Below are positions 48,429 through 57,984 of a stretch of DNA of 64,000 bases, piece after piece. Below the pieces are notes generated by a model. That model did not search any database. It was not told the origin of the DNA and saw only the letters and a program-made list of their open reading frames with translations. The position numbers were made by a program, and so were the translations under genes. Within the stretch, counting starts at the first letter, position 1; the number at the start of each line of letters is the position of its first letter. The stretch comes from Aromatoleum buckelii (GTDB taxonomy: Bacteria > Pseudomonadota > Gammaproteobacteria > Burkholderiales > Rhodocyclaceae): the NCBI RefSeq assembly GCF_012910785.2, contig NZ_WTVH02000010.1:744001-808000 (forward strand), written 5' to 3'.

Positions 48429-49202
48429 TTACAGGTAGGTCGTGTAAAAATAGTAGATGGTCAGGGAAGTGCCGACCGTGATGATGAAGCGCCGTAACCA
48501 CACGGCAGGAACCTTGCGGGCGCCGACCGCGCCCCAGTAACCGCCCACCGCGGCGGTCGCCAGCATGACGAGCGTGTGAGGCCAGCTCACCGCGCCGGCG
48601 ATGACGAAGGTCACGACGGCGACGCTGTAGATCACCGCCGACAGCCAGTTCTTCAGCGCATTGATGTCGTGGATGTCGCGATGGCCCTGGATCGCCAGCG
48701 CTGCGATCATCACGATGCCCATGCCGGCACCGAAGAACCCGCCGTAGATGGACACCCCGAACTGAAACAGCAGACCGCCCGGCGTCGCATGGGACGGGCC
48801 GCTCGCGGCCTGCCCGCGCAGCCGTGCGAGCAGTGTGGAAATCCGTCCGCTGCCGGCGAACATCACCGTCGCGATCAGCAACAGCCACGGAATCAGCATC
48901 GAGAACGTGTCGTCGCGCGTCGACAGCAATAGCAAGCCGCCGGCGATGCCGCCGACGAACGCGACGGCGGTGAGCGCCGGCAGGCCTTTGCCGAAGCGCA
49001 CGAGTTCGCTGCGATAGGCGTAGGCGCTCGACAGGCTCGCCGGCCACAGCGCGACCGCGTTGCTGGCGTTCGCAATCACCGGCGGCACGCCGATCGCAAG
49101 CAGCGCCGGGAACGAGAAGAACGTCCCGCCGCCGGCGACCGCGTTCATCGCGCCAGCCATCGCCGCGGCGGCACCGATGACGAGGAGTTCGGTCGGGGTC
49201 AT
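48429..49202 (-). CDS. TauE/SafE-family membrane permease
   Basis: A 257-residue protein with about eight membrane helices and two TauE/SafE repeats (GAMNAVAGGGTFFSFPALLA at the start; FQFGVSIYGGFFGAGMGIVM in the middle). Members export sulfite or organosulfur anions or take up other anions; the substrate is not evident. The start at 49202 is favoured over 49235 because the first helix begins right there. It ends 15 bases before glcB on the same strand, so coexpression with malate synthase is likely, hinting at a two-carbon acid such as glycolate. That last point is speculation. Confidence 0.88.
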   Translation of the reverse strand: MTPTELLVIGAAAAMAGAMNAVAGGGTFFSFPALLAIGVPPVIANASNAVALWPASLSSAYAYRSELVRFGKGLPALTAVAFVGGIAGGLLLLSTRDDTFSMLIPWLLLIATVMFAGSGRISTLLARLRGQAASGPSHATPGGLLFQFGVSIYGGFFGAGMGIVMIAALAIQGHRDIHDINALKNWLSAVIYSVAVVTFVIAGAVSWPHTLVMLATAAVGGYWGAVGARKVPAVWLRRFIITVGTSLTIYYFYTTYL

Positions 49203-49212
49203 CGGTGAACGC

Positions 49213-49926
49213 TCATGCGCGGGGTGCGCCGACAAGGCGCGGACGGACGAAATCGACGACGTCGGTGAGCCGCTGGCCGATCACCGACGGCGTCACGTCG
49301 AGAGCTTCCAGCGGCTGGCCCGAGCGGTTGATCCAGAAGGTCGTGTAGCCGAACCAGGTCGCTCCGGCCGCGTCCCAGCCGTTCGACGAGACGAACAGGA
49401 TGTCGCGCGCCGCGCAGCCGAAAGCGTCCGGGCCGAGCTGGTACGCAGCGTCGGCGGTCTTGTACTGGCGCACCGTGTCGACCGACAGCACATGATCGAA
49501 CAGTCCGTTCATGCCGGCGCTCTTGATCGCGACATCGAGCATCCGTGGCGTGCCGTTCGACAGCACGGCCAGCGGCACGCCGAGTTCGCGCAATGTCTTC
49601 AGCGCGCCGAGGTTTTCAGGGAACGGCGACAGGCACGAATACTGGTTCATCAACTGGCGATGCCGGGCATCGTTCATGTCCAGGCCGAGCCGGCTCGCCG
49701 AAAACCGCAGCGCGTCGTCGGTCACTTCGAGGAACGGTTTGTAGCGGCCCGACAGGGTGCGCAGCAACGAGTATTCGATCTGCTTCAGCCGCCACAGCGC
49801 GGTCAGCGCTTCGCCGTGGCCGGGAAAAAGCTGCTCGGCGAGCGCGCCGACGGAATAGACGTCGAAGAGCGTGCCGTAAGCGTCGAAAGCGATCGCGCGG
49901 ATCTGGCCAGTGTGTTTCATCGTCAT
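49213..49926 (-). CDS. Haloacid dehalogenase type II
   Basis: A 237-residue HAD hydrolase. Motif I is FDAYGTLFDV with the nucleophilic Asp, then LSNGTP (motif II), the lysine in YKTADAAY, and SSNGWDAAGA (motif IV region), the pattern of L-2-haloacid dehalogenases, which yield hydroxy acids such as glycolate. Two starts (49926 and 49920) lie six bases apart; 49926 has GGAA at a usable distance. It lies 10 bases before the TauE/SafE gene, so haloacid dehalogenase, anion permease and malate synthase form one likely transcript on the minus strand. Confidence 0.88.
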   Translation of the reverse strand: MTMKHTGQIRAIAFDAYGTLFDVYSVGALAEQLFPGHGEALTALWRLKQIEYSLLRTLSGRYKPFLEVTDDALRFSASRLGLDMNDARHRQLMNQYSCLSPFPENLGALKTLRELGVPLAVLSNGTPRMLDVAIKSAGMNGLFDHVLSVDTVRQYKTADAAYQLGPDAFGCAARDILFVSSNGWDAAGATWFGYTTFWINRSGQPLEALDVTPSVIGQRLTDVVDFVRPRLVGAPRA

Positions 49927-50093
49927 CGGAATTCCGGTTCGTGCGCCTTTGCGACCGGCAACCCTGCTGGACGAAGGCATCTCGTTTATCGGGCAGCGTG
50001 TTCTCCACCCCGAAGTTGAGGAGGAGTGTATTGGTATCATGGGCGCGATAGAAGACGTGCATCAGTCAATTTATCTGTTACTTTTAGTACAAA

Positions 50094-50993
50094 GTGGACA
50101 CGTTCAAACAGGTCGAGAGTTTCGTCAGCGTTGCGAGCCGAGGCAGCCTTTCGGCCGCAGCACGGGCCGAGGGTGTCACGCCAGCCATCATCGGACGACG
50201 GCTCGACGCGCTGGAACAGCGCCTGGGAGTCAAGCTGCTGACGCGCACGACGCGCAGCATCGCGCTGACGTTCGAAGGCGCCGCGTTCCTTGAGGATTGC
50301 CAGCGCATCCTGCACGATCTGGCGAATGCCGAAGCGTCGGTCAGCCTCGGTGGAGTCAAGGCCAGCGGACACATCCGGGTGTCGGCGCCCGCCGGCTTCG
50401 GCCGCATCCACGTCGCACCGCTGATGCGCGATTTCCTCGAAATGAACCCGGACGTGTCATGCATGCTGGATCTAAGCGATCGGGTCGTCGACCTCGTCAA
50501 CGAAGGCATCGACTGCGCGATCCGCATCGGCGAGCTTCCCGATTCGAGCCTGGTGTCGATCCGGCTCGCCGAGAACCGCCGCGTCGTCGTCGCGAGCCCG
50601 GCCTACCTCGCTCGCTTCGGCGCGCCGGCGGTGCCGCAGGATCTCTCCGGCCACAAGTGCCTGTCGCTCGGTCAGCAGCGGGGCTGGCTGTTCCGCGATG
50701 AGGACGGGGAGACGATCACGCTCAAGGTCGGCGGCCGGTTCGAATGCAACGACGGCGCGGTGCTGCACGAGTGGGCGCTCGCCGGTCACGGCCTTGCATG
50801 GCGCTCGCTGTGGGAGGTCGACGCCGACCTGCGCGCCGGGCGTCTGGTGTCGGTGCTGGACACGTTCGCCGCGCCAACGACGGGCATCTACGCCGTCTTC
50901 CCGCAGCGCAAGCATCTCGCGCTGCGCGTCCGGCTCTTCATCGATCACCTGAAAAATCACTACGGTCGCCCGGACTACTGGCGGCCGGGCTGA
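50094..50993 (+). CDS. LysR-family transcriptional regulator
   Basis: A 299-residue LysR regulator with a GTG start (VDTFKQVESFVSVASRGSLS). The winged-helix domain covers residues 1-60 (AAARAEGVTPAIIGRRLDAL) and the substrate-binding domain about 90-295. It is divergent from the haloacid dehalogenase-permease-glcB unit with 167 bases between, which holds T/A-rich stretches (50060-50095) fit for a LysR box. Control of that unit is inferred from orientation. Confidence 0.9.
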   Translation: MDTFKQVESFVSVASRGSLSAAARAEGVTPAIIGRRLDALEQRLGVKLLTRTTRSIALTFEGAAFLEDCQRILHDLANAEASVSLGGVKASGHIRVSAPAGFGRIHVAPLMRDFLEMNPDVSCMLDLSDRVVDLVNEGIDCAIRIGELPDSSLVSIRLAENRRVVVASPAYLARFGAPAVPQDLSGHKCLSLGQQRGWLFRDEDGETITLKVGGRFECNDGAVLHEWALAGHGLAWRSLWEVDADLRAGRLVSVLDTFAAPTTGIYAVFPQRKHLALRVRLFIDHLKNHYGRPDYWRPG

Positions 50994-51077
50994 TCGGCGT
51001 GGGCAATGGGAAGGCAGCCGTCGGTGGCAGCCCGTTTTGCCGCGAACGAGTACAACCCTTTTATGCACACGCGACAG

Positions 51078-51106
51078 TTGAACCCTGCGCCTACCTGATG
51101 TATATT
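51078..51106 (+). promoter_or_regulatory. Promoter of the tRNA-Thr gene
   Basis: TTGAAC (51078-51083), 17-base spacer, TATATT (51101-51106), tRNA start 11 bases later. Confidence 0.75.
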
Positions 51107-51116
51107 TCGCCGCCTT

Positions 51117-51192
<76 letters not shown>

Positions 51193-51199
51193 TAGATTC

Positions 51200-51240
51200 A
51201 AGCAAAAAGGCCAATCCTTCAGGGATTGGCCTTTTTGCTT
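51200..51240 (+). terminator. Terminator after tRNA-Thr
   Basis: A perfect 18-base stem (arm AAGCAAAAAGGCCAATCC) with a TTCA loop; the second arm ends in TTTTTGCTT. It is nearly the same as the hairpin after tRNA-Pro at 17427. Confidence 0.9.
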
Positions 51241-51589
51241 GTCGGGCGGCCGGTTCGGGCGAGTCCGCTCGCCTCTCTGCACGTAGAGGGGACGATTTTG
51301 TATCAAATCGTCGCGGATAACCGCATGCAGGGAGGGAATCCTGGACCGCACTCGTGTCCCTCCTCACTGCTCCCGGAACCGAATAACCCCTAGGCGGAAA
51401 GCGGCTTTCGTGGCTGGAGTGCGCCCTGAGAGCCTGAAGATCGCAAGGTTGAAATTCCGGATATCGCTGCGGGCGATGCTCTCGCGCGAGTAGCTCTGCG
51501 CTCTGGCTGATGGCCTTTCATGCCCTATAGTTCGCAATTTTGTGCCTTGAGGCATCCCACTAAAACCGCATTCGTACCGGGCACCCCCT
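51241..51589. other. Intergenic region with a small palindrome
   Basis: No gene recognised in 349 bases. A perfect inverted repeat GACGATTT-tgtatc-AAATCGTC lies at 51291-51312, and a looser GGAGGGA / TCCCTCC pair follows at about 51333-51361. The lower half would hold the promoter of the signalling gene at 51590. Confidence 0.5.
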
Positions 51590-53506
51590 ATGGATCCCGA
51601 AGAGAACCCGCTGGTGCTCGTTGTCAATGACGACGACGCCAGTCTTAAAGCGATTACTGCCCTGCTTGAAACGGCGGCCGAGCAGCTGCGTTTCACCATC
51701 ATGACTGCGCGATCGGGCGAGGAGGCGCTGCGGCAGCTTCTCGATCATGAATTCGCCACGATCCTGCTCGACGTGAACATGCCCGGACTCGACGGATTCG
51801 AGACTGCCCGGCTAATTCACGGCCGCCCCCGTTCGGCGGCGATACCGATCATCTTCCTGACCGCTCACCGGTCCGACGAACTCGACCGGATCAAGGGTTA
51901 CGAGGCCGGCGCGGCCGATTACCTCTTCACTCCGCTCGTCCCGCAGGTGCTGCAGGCAAAAGTGGGGGTGTTCGTCGAGCTGTGTCGGCAACGGCGGGAA
52001 CTGGAGCACAAGGCGGCTTTGCTCGCGGATCTCAATCGCGAGCTGCAGGTACAGCGCCTGGAGGATCTGGAGCGGGCCAACGCGGCCCTGCAGACGGAAG
52101 TTGCAGAGCGGCGGGGGGCGGAAAAGCTGGCTCGGGATCTCGCGCTTCGGGACACGCTGACGGGGTTTTTCAACCGCCGCTCGCTAAACGAGCGTCTCGC
52201 ACATGCGATCGCTGTCGCGGGTCGCCAGAATGACCGTCTCGCATTGCTGTTTCTGGACCTCGATCGCTTCAAGCACGTCAATGATTCGCTCGGGCACGAC
52301 AAGGGGGACGAGCTGCTGAAACAGGTCGCCGCGCGGCTGCGCTGCGCCGTGCGGGAGGCTGACACGCTGGCCCGGTTCGGCGGCGACGAATTCGTCGTGT
52401 TGCTCGAAAACCTGCACGACAGGGACGATGCCGCGCAAGTGGCGATCAAGATCTGCGCCGCGCTGGCGCATCCGTTCGAGCTTGGCTCGAGCACGGTGAA
52501 AGTGTCGGCCAGTGTCGGGATCAGCCTTTACCCGGATGACGGGACGAGTGCGGGCGTGCTGATGAAGAATGCCGATCTGGCGATGTACGAAGCAAAGCAG
52601 AGGGGGCGCAACGGCCACGAGTTCTATCACGAGGAGCTCAACCGTCGCCTCCTCGAACGCATCCGACACGAGCGCGAGCTGCAGCAGGCGCTGGACAACG
52701 ACGAATTCGAGTTGCACTACCAGCCGAAGGTCAACGTCGTCGACGGAACGATCGCCGGGCTGGAAGCATTGCTGCGCTGGCACCATCCCCAACTCGGATT
52801 CCTTTCTGCCGAACAGTTCATGGGGCTCGCCGAAGAGACCGGCATGCTGGTGCCGCTGGGCGAATGGGCGCTGCGTGCGGCATGCCGTCAGGCGCGGCAA
52901 TGGCAGGATGCGGGATGGCTCAAGGACACCGTGCGAATCGCGGTGAATGTCGCCGAGCCGCAGATCTATTCGGCGCTGCCCGACACGCTCGCGCGCCTGC
53001 TCGACGAGCACGAACTGTCTCCGGCGCATATCGAACTCGAGATCACCGAAACTTTGCTGATGCGCGATGTGGACCAGGCGGCGAGCGTGCTCGCGCAGAT
53101 CGGCGCAACCGGCGTGTCGATCGCGGTCGATGACTTCGGCACCGGCTACTCGTCGCTCGCGATCCTCAAGGCGCTTCCGATTCACATCCTCAAGATCGAC
53201 CAATCGTTCGTGCGCGACCTGCCGCACGACCGCGACACTCATGCCATTGTCACGGCGATCGTCCAGATGGCGCACGCGATCGGGCTCAACGTCATCGCTG
53301 AAGGGGTGGAAAACGAAGCCCAGCTCGGCGCGTTGCGCAGGCTCGGATGCGATGAATACCAGGGGTACCTCTACAGCAAGCCGCTCTCGGCGAGCGAGTT
53401 GACGAAGAAATTCACCACCGGTGGGGCCAAACGCATGCAGGGCAACATGCGCTGGCGCGCATTGGCGGTGAACTGCGAAAACCAGCTTAGCCTCGCCGAA
53501 AAGTAA
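51590..53506 (+). CDS. Response regulator with GGDEF and EAL domains
   Basis: A 638-residue cytoplasmic protein: receiver domain (residues ~8-125, phospho-acceptor Asp61 in LLDVNMPGLDG), coiled coil (~135-180), GGDEF (~190-350, with FGGDEFVVLLE intact) and EAL (~375-625, with LEALLRW, DDFGTGYSSL and the LKIDQSFV lysine intact). Both synthesis and breakdown of c-di-GMP are thus possible by motif. In the receiver the conserved lysine (usual YLFKP) is Thr (YLFTPLVP). It precedes a hybrid kinase gene by 25 bases and is probably cotranscribed with it and cheR. Confidence 0.95.
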   Translation: MDPEENPLVLVVNDDDASLKAITALLETAAEQLRFTIMTARSGEEALRQLLDHEFATILLDVNMPGLDGFETARLIHGRPRSAAIPIIFLTAHRSDELDRIKGYEAGAADYLFTPLVPQVLQAKVGVFVELCRQRRELEHKAALLADLNRELQVQRLEDLERANAALQTEVAERRGAEKLARDLALRDTLTGFFNRRSLNERLAHAIAVAGRQNDRLALLFLDLDRFKHVNDSLGHDKGDELLKQVAARLRCAVREADTLARFGGDEFVVLLENLHDRDDAAQVAIKICAALAHPFELGSSTVKVSASVGISLYPDDGTSAGVLMKNADLAMYEAKQRGRNGHEFYHEELNRRLLERIRHERELQQALDNDEFELHYQPKVNVVDGTIAGLEALLRWHHPQLGFLSAEQFMGLAEETGMLVPLGEWALRAACRQARQWQDAGWLKDTVRIAVNVAEPQIYSALPDTLARLLDEHELSPAHIELEITETLLMRDVDQAASVLAQIGATGVSIAVDDFGTGYSSLAILKALPIHILKIDQSFVRDLPHDRDTHAIVTAIVQMAHAIGLNVIAEGVENEAQLGALRRLGCDEYQGYLYSKPLSASELTKKFTTGGAKRMQGNMRWRALAVNCENQLSLAEK

Positions 53507-53531
53507 GGCTCAGCACAAAGAGTATCAAGCA

Positions 53532-56500
53532 ATGCTAAGACAAATGAGTATCACCACCCGCCTGGTTGCCGGGTTTTCCCTGATGCTGGTGGCGACTCTG
53601 CTGCTGGGTGTGATGAGCCTGCGCAGCATCCAAGGCCTCGCTGAGACGACCGCGAGCATGTACCGGCACCCGTTCACGGTGGCCCTCGCGATTCGCGAAG
53701 CGAAGACCGAAGCCCTTGTCGCCCAGCAGGTCATGAACACTCTGGTGCACTATGCCGACCCCGCGGAAGTCGAGAGCCTCGAGCAGAGGCTCGAGGCGCG
53801 GCGCAAGGAAAATGACGAGAGGTATGCGCTGCTGCGGGAGCGTTACAGTGGCAGCCCGGCCGACCTGGACAGGATTCAGCGGGCGCGGGATGACTGGAGG
53901 GCGGCACGCGCCGAGACGATCGCGCTGGTGAAAAACGGCCGTCGCGCCGAGGCGATCGTTTTGCACCGCGAGCGTTCGGAGGGGCTCGTCAATGCGCTGC
54001 TCGACCGCATGAATGTCGTTTCGAATTTCTCGGTCGAGCGGGCCTCGAACTACCAGCAGGCTGCCGGGAACGAGGCGGCGTCCGCCAAGCGCCTGCTCGT
54101 CGTCACGCTGGTGCTGATCCTGGCTGCGGGAGCGGCCTTGACCTTCATCGTCACGCACAGTGTCAACCGCTCGCTGCGACGCGCGGCTGGCGAAGTCAAG
54201 CGGGTGATCGAAAGCAGTTCGGACAAGGCACGCGTCGTCGAGGCGATCGGCGCGGGAGACCTGAGCCAGGAGATCGCAGAGTCGAAACCCCTCAAGATCG
54301 ACCCGGAAGCTCTGCCGCACGACGAAACCGGGGTCCTGCTCAAGGCGGCGGCGCAACTGAGCGCCGTCCAGAACGAGCTCGACCACTCCTTCCGCAACAT
54401 GACTTCGTCGTTGCGCCAGGCGCGCGCGCAGGCCCGGGATGCGGACTGGCTCAAGAGCGGGTTGAATGAGCTCAACTCGGTGATGCGGGGAGAGCCGGCG
54501 ACGTTGGAGATTGCCGACAAGGTGCTGGCGTACCTCGTCGAATACCTGAAAGCGGGGGTGGGCGCGCTGTATCTGCTCGACGAGCGCGCGGAGGAACTGA
54601 ACCTCGCAGCGAGCTATGCCTTCACCCGGCGCAAGAACCTCGGCGACCGCTTCCGCCTCGGCGAGGGGCTGATCGGGCAGGCGGCCCGGGAACGCAAGCC
54701 GATCTGCCTCGCGAACGTGCCGGGCGATTATCTGCCGATCGCCTCCGCGCTCGGCGAGTCGGTGCCGAAAGTCGTCCTCGCGCTGCCGTTGCTGCATGGA
54801 ACGCGGCTGATCGGCGCACTCGAGATCGGCACGTTCTCCGAGATGACGGACATCCAGCTCGAGTTTCTGAGCCTGGCGCAGGAAGCCATCGCGATCGGCC
54901 TGAGCGTCAGTCTGTCGCGGCAGCGGATGGCCGAGCTCCTCGAAGAGACTCAGCAGCAGGCCGAAGAACTCCGCGTGCAGCAGGAGGAACTGCAGCAAAG
55001 CAACGAGGAGCTGGAAGAACGCGCCCAGATGCTCGAGACGCAGCGCGAAAACATCCGGGCGAAGAACCGCGAGATCAAGCTCGCTGCCGAAGACCTCCGC
55101 CTGAAGGCGCAGGAACTCGAGCGCGTCAGCGCATACAAGTCGCAATTTCTCGCGAACATGTCGCACGAACTGCGCACGCCGCTCAACAGCCTGATGATTC
55201 TGTCCAGCCTGCTGATGCAGAACAAGGACGGCAACCTGAGCGAAAAGCAGGTCGAGTTCGCGTCGACGATCCACTCGGCCGGCACCGATCTGCTCGACCT
55301 CATCAACGATATTCTCGATCTGTCGAAGATCGAGGCAGGGCGGATCGAACTCGACTTCGCCGATATCGCCGTCGAGGACCTGTCCGCCTCCATGCGCACC
55401 TTGTTCCAGTCCCAGGCCGAGCAGAAGCAGATCGCTTTCAGTTTGGAAGTCGAGGCGGATGTGCCCCCAACGTTCCACGGCGATTCGCAGCGCGTTCATC
55501 AGATATTGAAGAACCTTCTTTCCAACGCCCTGAAGTTCACCGAACACGGCGAAGTCAGGCTGTGCGTGACTTTCCCTTGCGGGAGCGCGAATCCCCTGCC
55601 GGTGCCCGCGATCGCGTTCGCAGTCAGCGATACCGGCATCGGGATTCCGCCGGACAAGCAGCAAGGGATTTTCGATGCCTTCCGGCAGGCCGACGGTTCG
55701 ATCAGCCGCAAATACGGCGGCACCGGGCTGGGCCTTTCGATCTCGCTCGAGCTCGCCCGCAGAATGAATGGCGATATCCGCATGAGCAGCAGCGAGGGCA
55801 AGGGCAGCGTGTTCGTCCTGTACCTGCCGCTCGGCGTCGAAAGCGACAAGGCACGGGAGCGGCGCCGTCCGCCCGCCGCGCTGCTCGCGCAGCCGCCGGT
55901 GATCGCTACCGAGTCCGAGGTGCCGGTCCGTTCCGCAAAAACGGAGGAGCCCGTTCATTCGAAAGCCGGCGACCGCAGCATCCTGGTCGTCGAGGATGAC
56001 CACGAGTTCGCGAAGATCCTGCAGGAAACGATCCGGGAGCGCGGGTTCTCCGTCCTCGTCGCCGAGAGCGGGGAAAAAGGGCTCGAACTCGCGGAGCGGG
56101 AGCTGCCGAGCGCAATCATCCTCGACGTGATGCTGCCCGGCATCGACGGCTGGAACGTGATGCGCAGCCTGAAGGACAATCCGCGCACCCGCCACATCCC
56201 GGTGCATTTCCTCACCTGCCTCGAGGAGCGGCAAAAAGCTTTGGGGATGGCGGCGATCGGCTTCGCGACAAAACCCCTCAACAGTGACCAGCTGAACGAC
56301 GTCCTCGGGGCAATCGAGCGCTCGGTGACGAAGTCGGTCAAGCGGCTCCTCGTCGTCGAGGACGACCAGAACGAGGCCTACAGCATCGTCGCGCTGCTCG
56401 ACGACAAGGACGTCGAGATCTCCGTGGCCGCTTCGGGACGCGAAGCGGTCGATCTGCTGGCATCTGAAAGCTTCGATTGCGTCGTCCTCGACCTGGGGCT

Positions 56501-57149
56501 GCCGGAGATGTCCGGTTTCGACCTGCTCGATCATATGCAGGCAATGGAACGTGGCGAGCGCATTCCGGTCGTCATCCACTCCGGCCGCGAGCTGAGCGAG
56601 GATGACGAGCGCAGGCTGCGGCGTTATGCGGAGAGCATTGTGATCAAGGGCGCGAAGAGCCCCGAGCGCCTGATCAACGAAGTGACCCTGTTCCTGCACC
56701 AGGTCGAAACGCGGCTGCCCGCCAACAAGCGGCGCATGATCCGCGCGGCGCTCGACAAGGAGGCGATGCTCGAAGGCAGGAAAGTCCTGCTGGTCGACGA
56801 CGACATGCGCAACCTGTTCTCGCTGTCGAGCGTGCTTGCCGAAAAGGACATGATCGTGATCGAGGCGGACAACGGCCGCAAGGCGCTGGCCCGTCTGGAA
56901 GAGCATCCGGACGTGTCGATCGTGCTCATGGACATCATGATGCCGGAAACCGACGGCTATGCCGCGATGCGCGAAATCCGCCGCAATCCGCGCTTCAGCC
57001 AACTTCCGGTGATCGCGATGACCGCCAAGGCGATGAAAGGCGATTACGAGAAGTGCCTCGAGGCCGGAGCGAGCGACTACATCGCCAAGCCGATCGATGT
57101 CGACAAGCTGTTTTCGCTGATTCGGGTGTGGATGTATCAGCGTGTCTGA
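53532..57149 (+). CDS. Hybrid sensor histidine kinase with three receiver domains
   Basis: A 1205-residue membrane kinase. Order: helix 1 (residues ~10-32), helical periplasmic part (~33-185), helix 2 (~188-210), HAMP-like linker, GAF domain (~310-470), long coiled coil (~475-535), HisKA with His545 (FLANMSHELRTPLN), HATPase with DTGIGIPPDKQQ and GGTGLGLSIS, then three receivers with acceptors Asp865, Asp987 and Asp1134. All three receivers keep a lysine in the expected place. No HPt domain is visible. It overlaps cheR by eight bases. It most likely partners with the REC-GGDEF-EAL protein upstream. Confidence 0.95.
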   Translation: MLRQMSITTRLVAGFSLMLVATLLLGVMSLRSIQGLAETTASMYRHPFTVALAIREAKTEALVAQQVMNTLVHYADPAEVESLEQRLEARRKENDERYALLRERYSGSPADLDRIQRARDDWRAARAETIALVKNGRRAEAIVLHRERSEGLVNALLDRMNVVSNFSVERASNYQQAAGNEAASAKRLLVVTLVLILAAGAALTFIVTHSVNRSLRRAAGEVKRVIESSSDKARVVEAIGAGDLSQEIAESKPLKIDPEALPHDETGVLLKAAAQLSAVQNELDHSFRNMTSSLRQARAQARDADWLKSGLNELNSVMRGEPATLEIADKVLAYLVEYLKAGVGALYLLDERAEELNLAASYAFTRRKNLGDRFRLGEGLIGQAARERKPICLANVPGDYLPIASALGESVPKVVLALPLLHGTRLIGALEIGTFSEMTDIQLEFLSLAQEAIAIGLSVSLSRQRMAELLEETQQQAEELRVQQEELQQSNEELEERAQMLETQRENIRAKNREIKLAAEDLRLKAQELERVSAYKSQFLANMSHELRTPLNSLMILSSLLMQNKDGNLSEKQVEFASTIHSAGTDLLDLINDILDLSKIEAGRIELDFADIAVEDLSASMRTLFQSQAEQKQIAFSLEVEADVPPTFHGDSQRVHQILKNLLSNALKFTEHGEVRLCVTFPCGSANPLPVPAIAFAVSDTGIGIPPDKQQGIFDAFRQADGSISRKYGGTGLGLSISLELARRMNGDIRMSSSEGKGSVFVLYLPLGVESDKARERRRPPAALLAQPPVIATESEVPVRSAKTEEPVHSKAGDRSILVVEDDHEFAKILQETIRERGFSVLVAESGEKGLELAERELPSAIILDVMLPGIDGWNVMRSLKDNPRTRHIPVHFLTCLEERQKALGMAAIGFATKPLNSDQLNDVLGAIERSVTKSVKRLLVVEDDQNEAYSIVALLDDKDVEISVAASGREAVDLLASESFDCVVLDLGLPEMSGFDLLDHMQAMERGERIPVVIHSGRELSEDDERRLRRYAESIVIKGAKSPERLINEVTLFLHQVETRLPANKRRMIRAALDKEAMLEGRKVLLVDDDMRNLFSLSSVLAEKDMIVIEADNGRKALARLEEHPDVSIVLMDIMMPETDGYAAMREIRRNPRFSQLPVIAMTAKAMKGDYEKCLEAGASDYIAKPIDVDKLFSLIRVWMYQRV

Positions 57150-57984
57150 GTGGGGCGACGCGCAACCGGACCTGCAAGAGGTCGAAATACGGCTGCTGCT
57201 CGAGGGAATCGAGCAGGTATACGGCTACGACTTCCGCGACTATGCAGAAGCCTCGATTCGGCGCCGCCTCGTGCACTGGCTGGCCGAATCCGGCTTCGAG
57301 ACGTTTTCGCTTGCCCAGTCACGGGTGTTGCGCGATCGCCGCGTCTTCGATTCGCTGCTGCGCGGAATCACGATCAACGTCACGGAAATGTTCCGCGACC
57401 CCGGCTTCTTCAGGATGCTGCGCACGAAAGTCGTTCCCTTCCTACGGACGTATCCGTTTGTCAAGATCTGGCACGCAGGCTGTGCCACCGGCGAGGAAGC
57501 CTACTCGATGGCGATCCTGCTCAACGAGGAGGGGATGGCGGGGCGCTACCGGATCTACGCGACCGACATCAACGAGGCGATCCTCGAGCGCGCGCAGGAA
57601 GGCATCCTGTCGGTCGCGAGCATGCAGCTGTTCACCCGCAACTACCAGTTGAGCGGCGGAGCCGCGTCTTTCGCGGATTACTACACGGCGCGCTACGAGC
57701 ATGCGCTCCTGTCCCCGGCGTTGCGGAAAAATATCGTCTTCGCGCCGCACAACCTCGCGACCGACGCAGAGTTCGGCGAAATGAACATGATCCTGTGCCG
57801 CAACGTCATGATCTATTTCAAGCCGCCGCTCAAGGAACGCTGCCTGCGCCTGTTCGACGACAGTCTCCCGCCCGGCGGATTTCTCTGCCTCGGGCTCAAG
57901 GAGGTGCTCGAACGGACGAGCATCGAAGCCCGCTTCGCCGAACTCGATGGTCCGATGCGCATCTACAGGAAGCGTTACGACTGA
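57142..57984 (+). CDS. CheR-type protein-glutamate methyltransferase
   Basis: A 280-residue CheR. The N-terminal helical domain (~1-75) precedes the SAM-binding methyltransferase fold (HAGCATGEEAYSMAILLNEE; then ILCRNVMIYFKPPLKERCL). The GTG start overlaps the kinase stop. No chemoreceptor, CheA, CheW or CheB gene is near, so it is an orphan CheR tied to a hybrid kinase. Such sets, sometimes with CheB, occur in general stress-type systems. The 291 bases after it (57985-58275) show no gene. Confidence 0.93.
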   Translation: MSEWGDAQPDLQEVEIRLLLEGIEQVYGYDFRDYAEASIRRRLVHWLAESGFETFSLAQSRVLRDRRVFDSLLRGITINVTEMFRDPGFFRMLRTKVVPFLRTYPFVKIWHAGCATGEEAYSMAILLNEEGMAGRYRIYATDINEAILERAQEGILSVASMQLFTRNYQLSGGAASFADYYTARYEHALLSPALRKNIVFAPHNLATDAEFGEMNMILCRNVMIYFKPPLKERCLRLFDDSLPPGGFLCLGLKEVLERTSIEARFAELDGPMRIYRKRYD

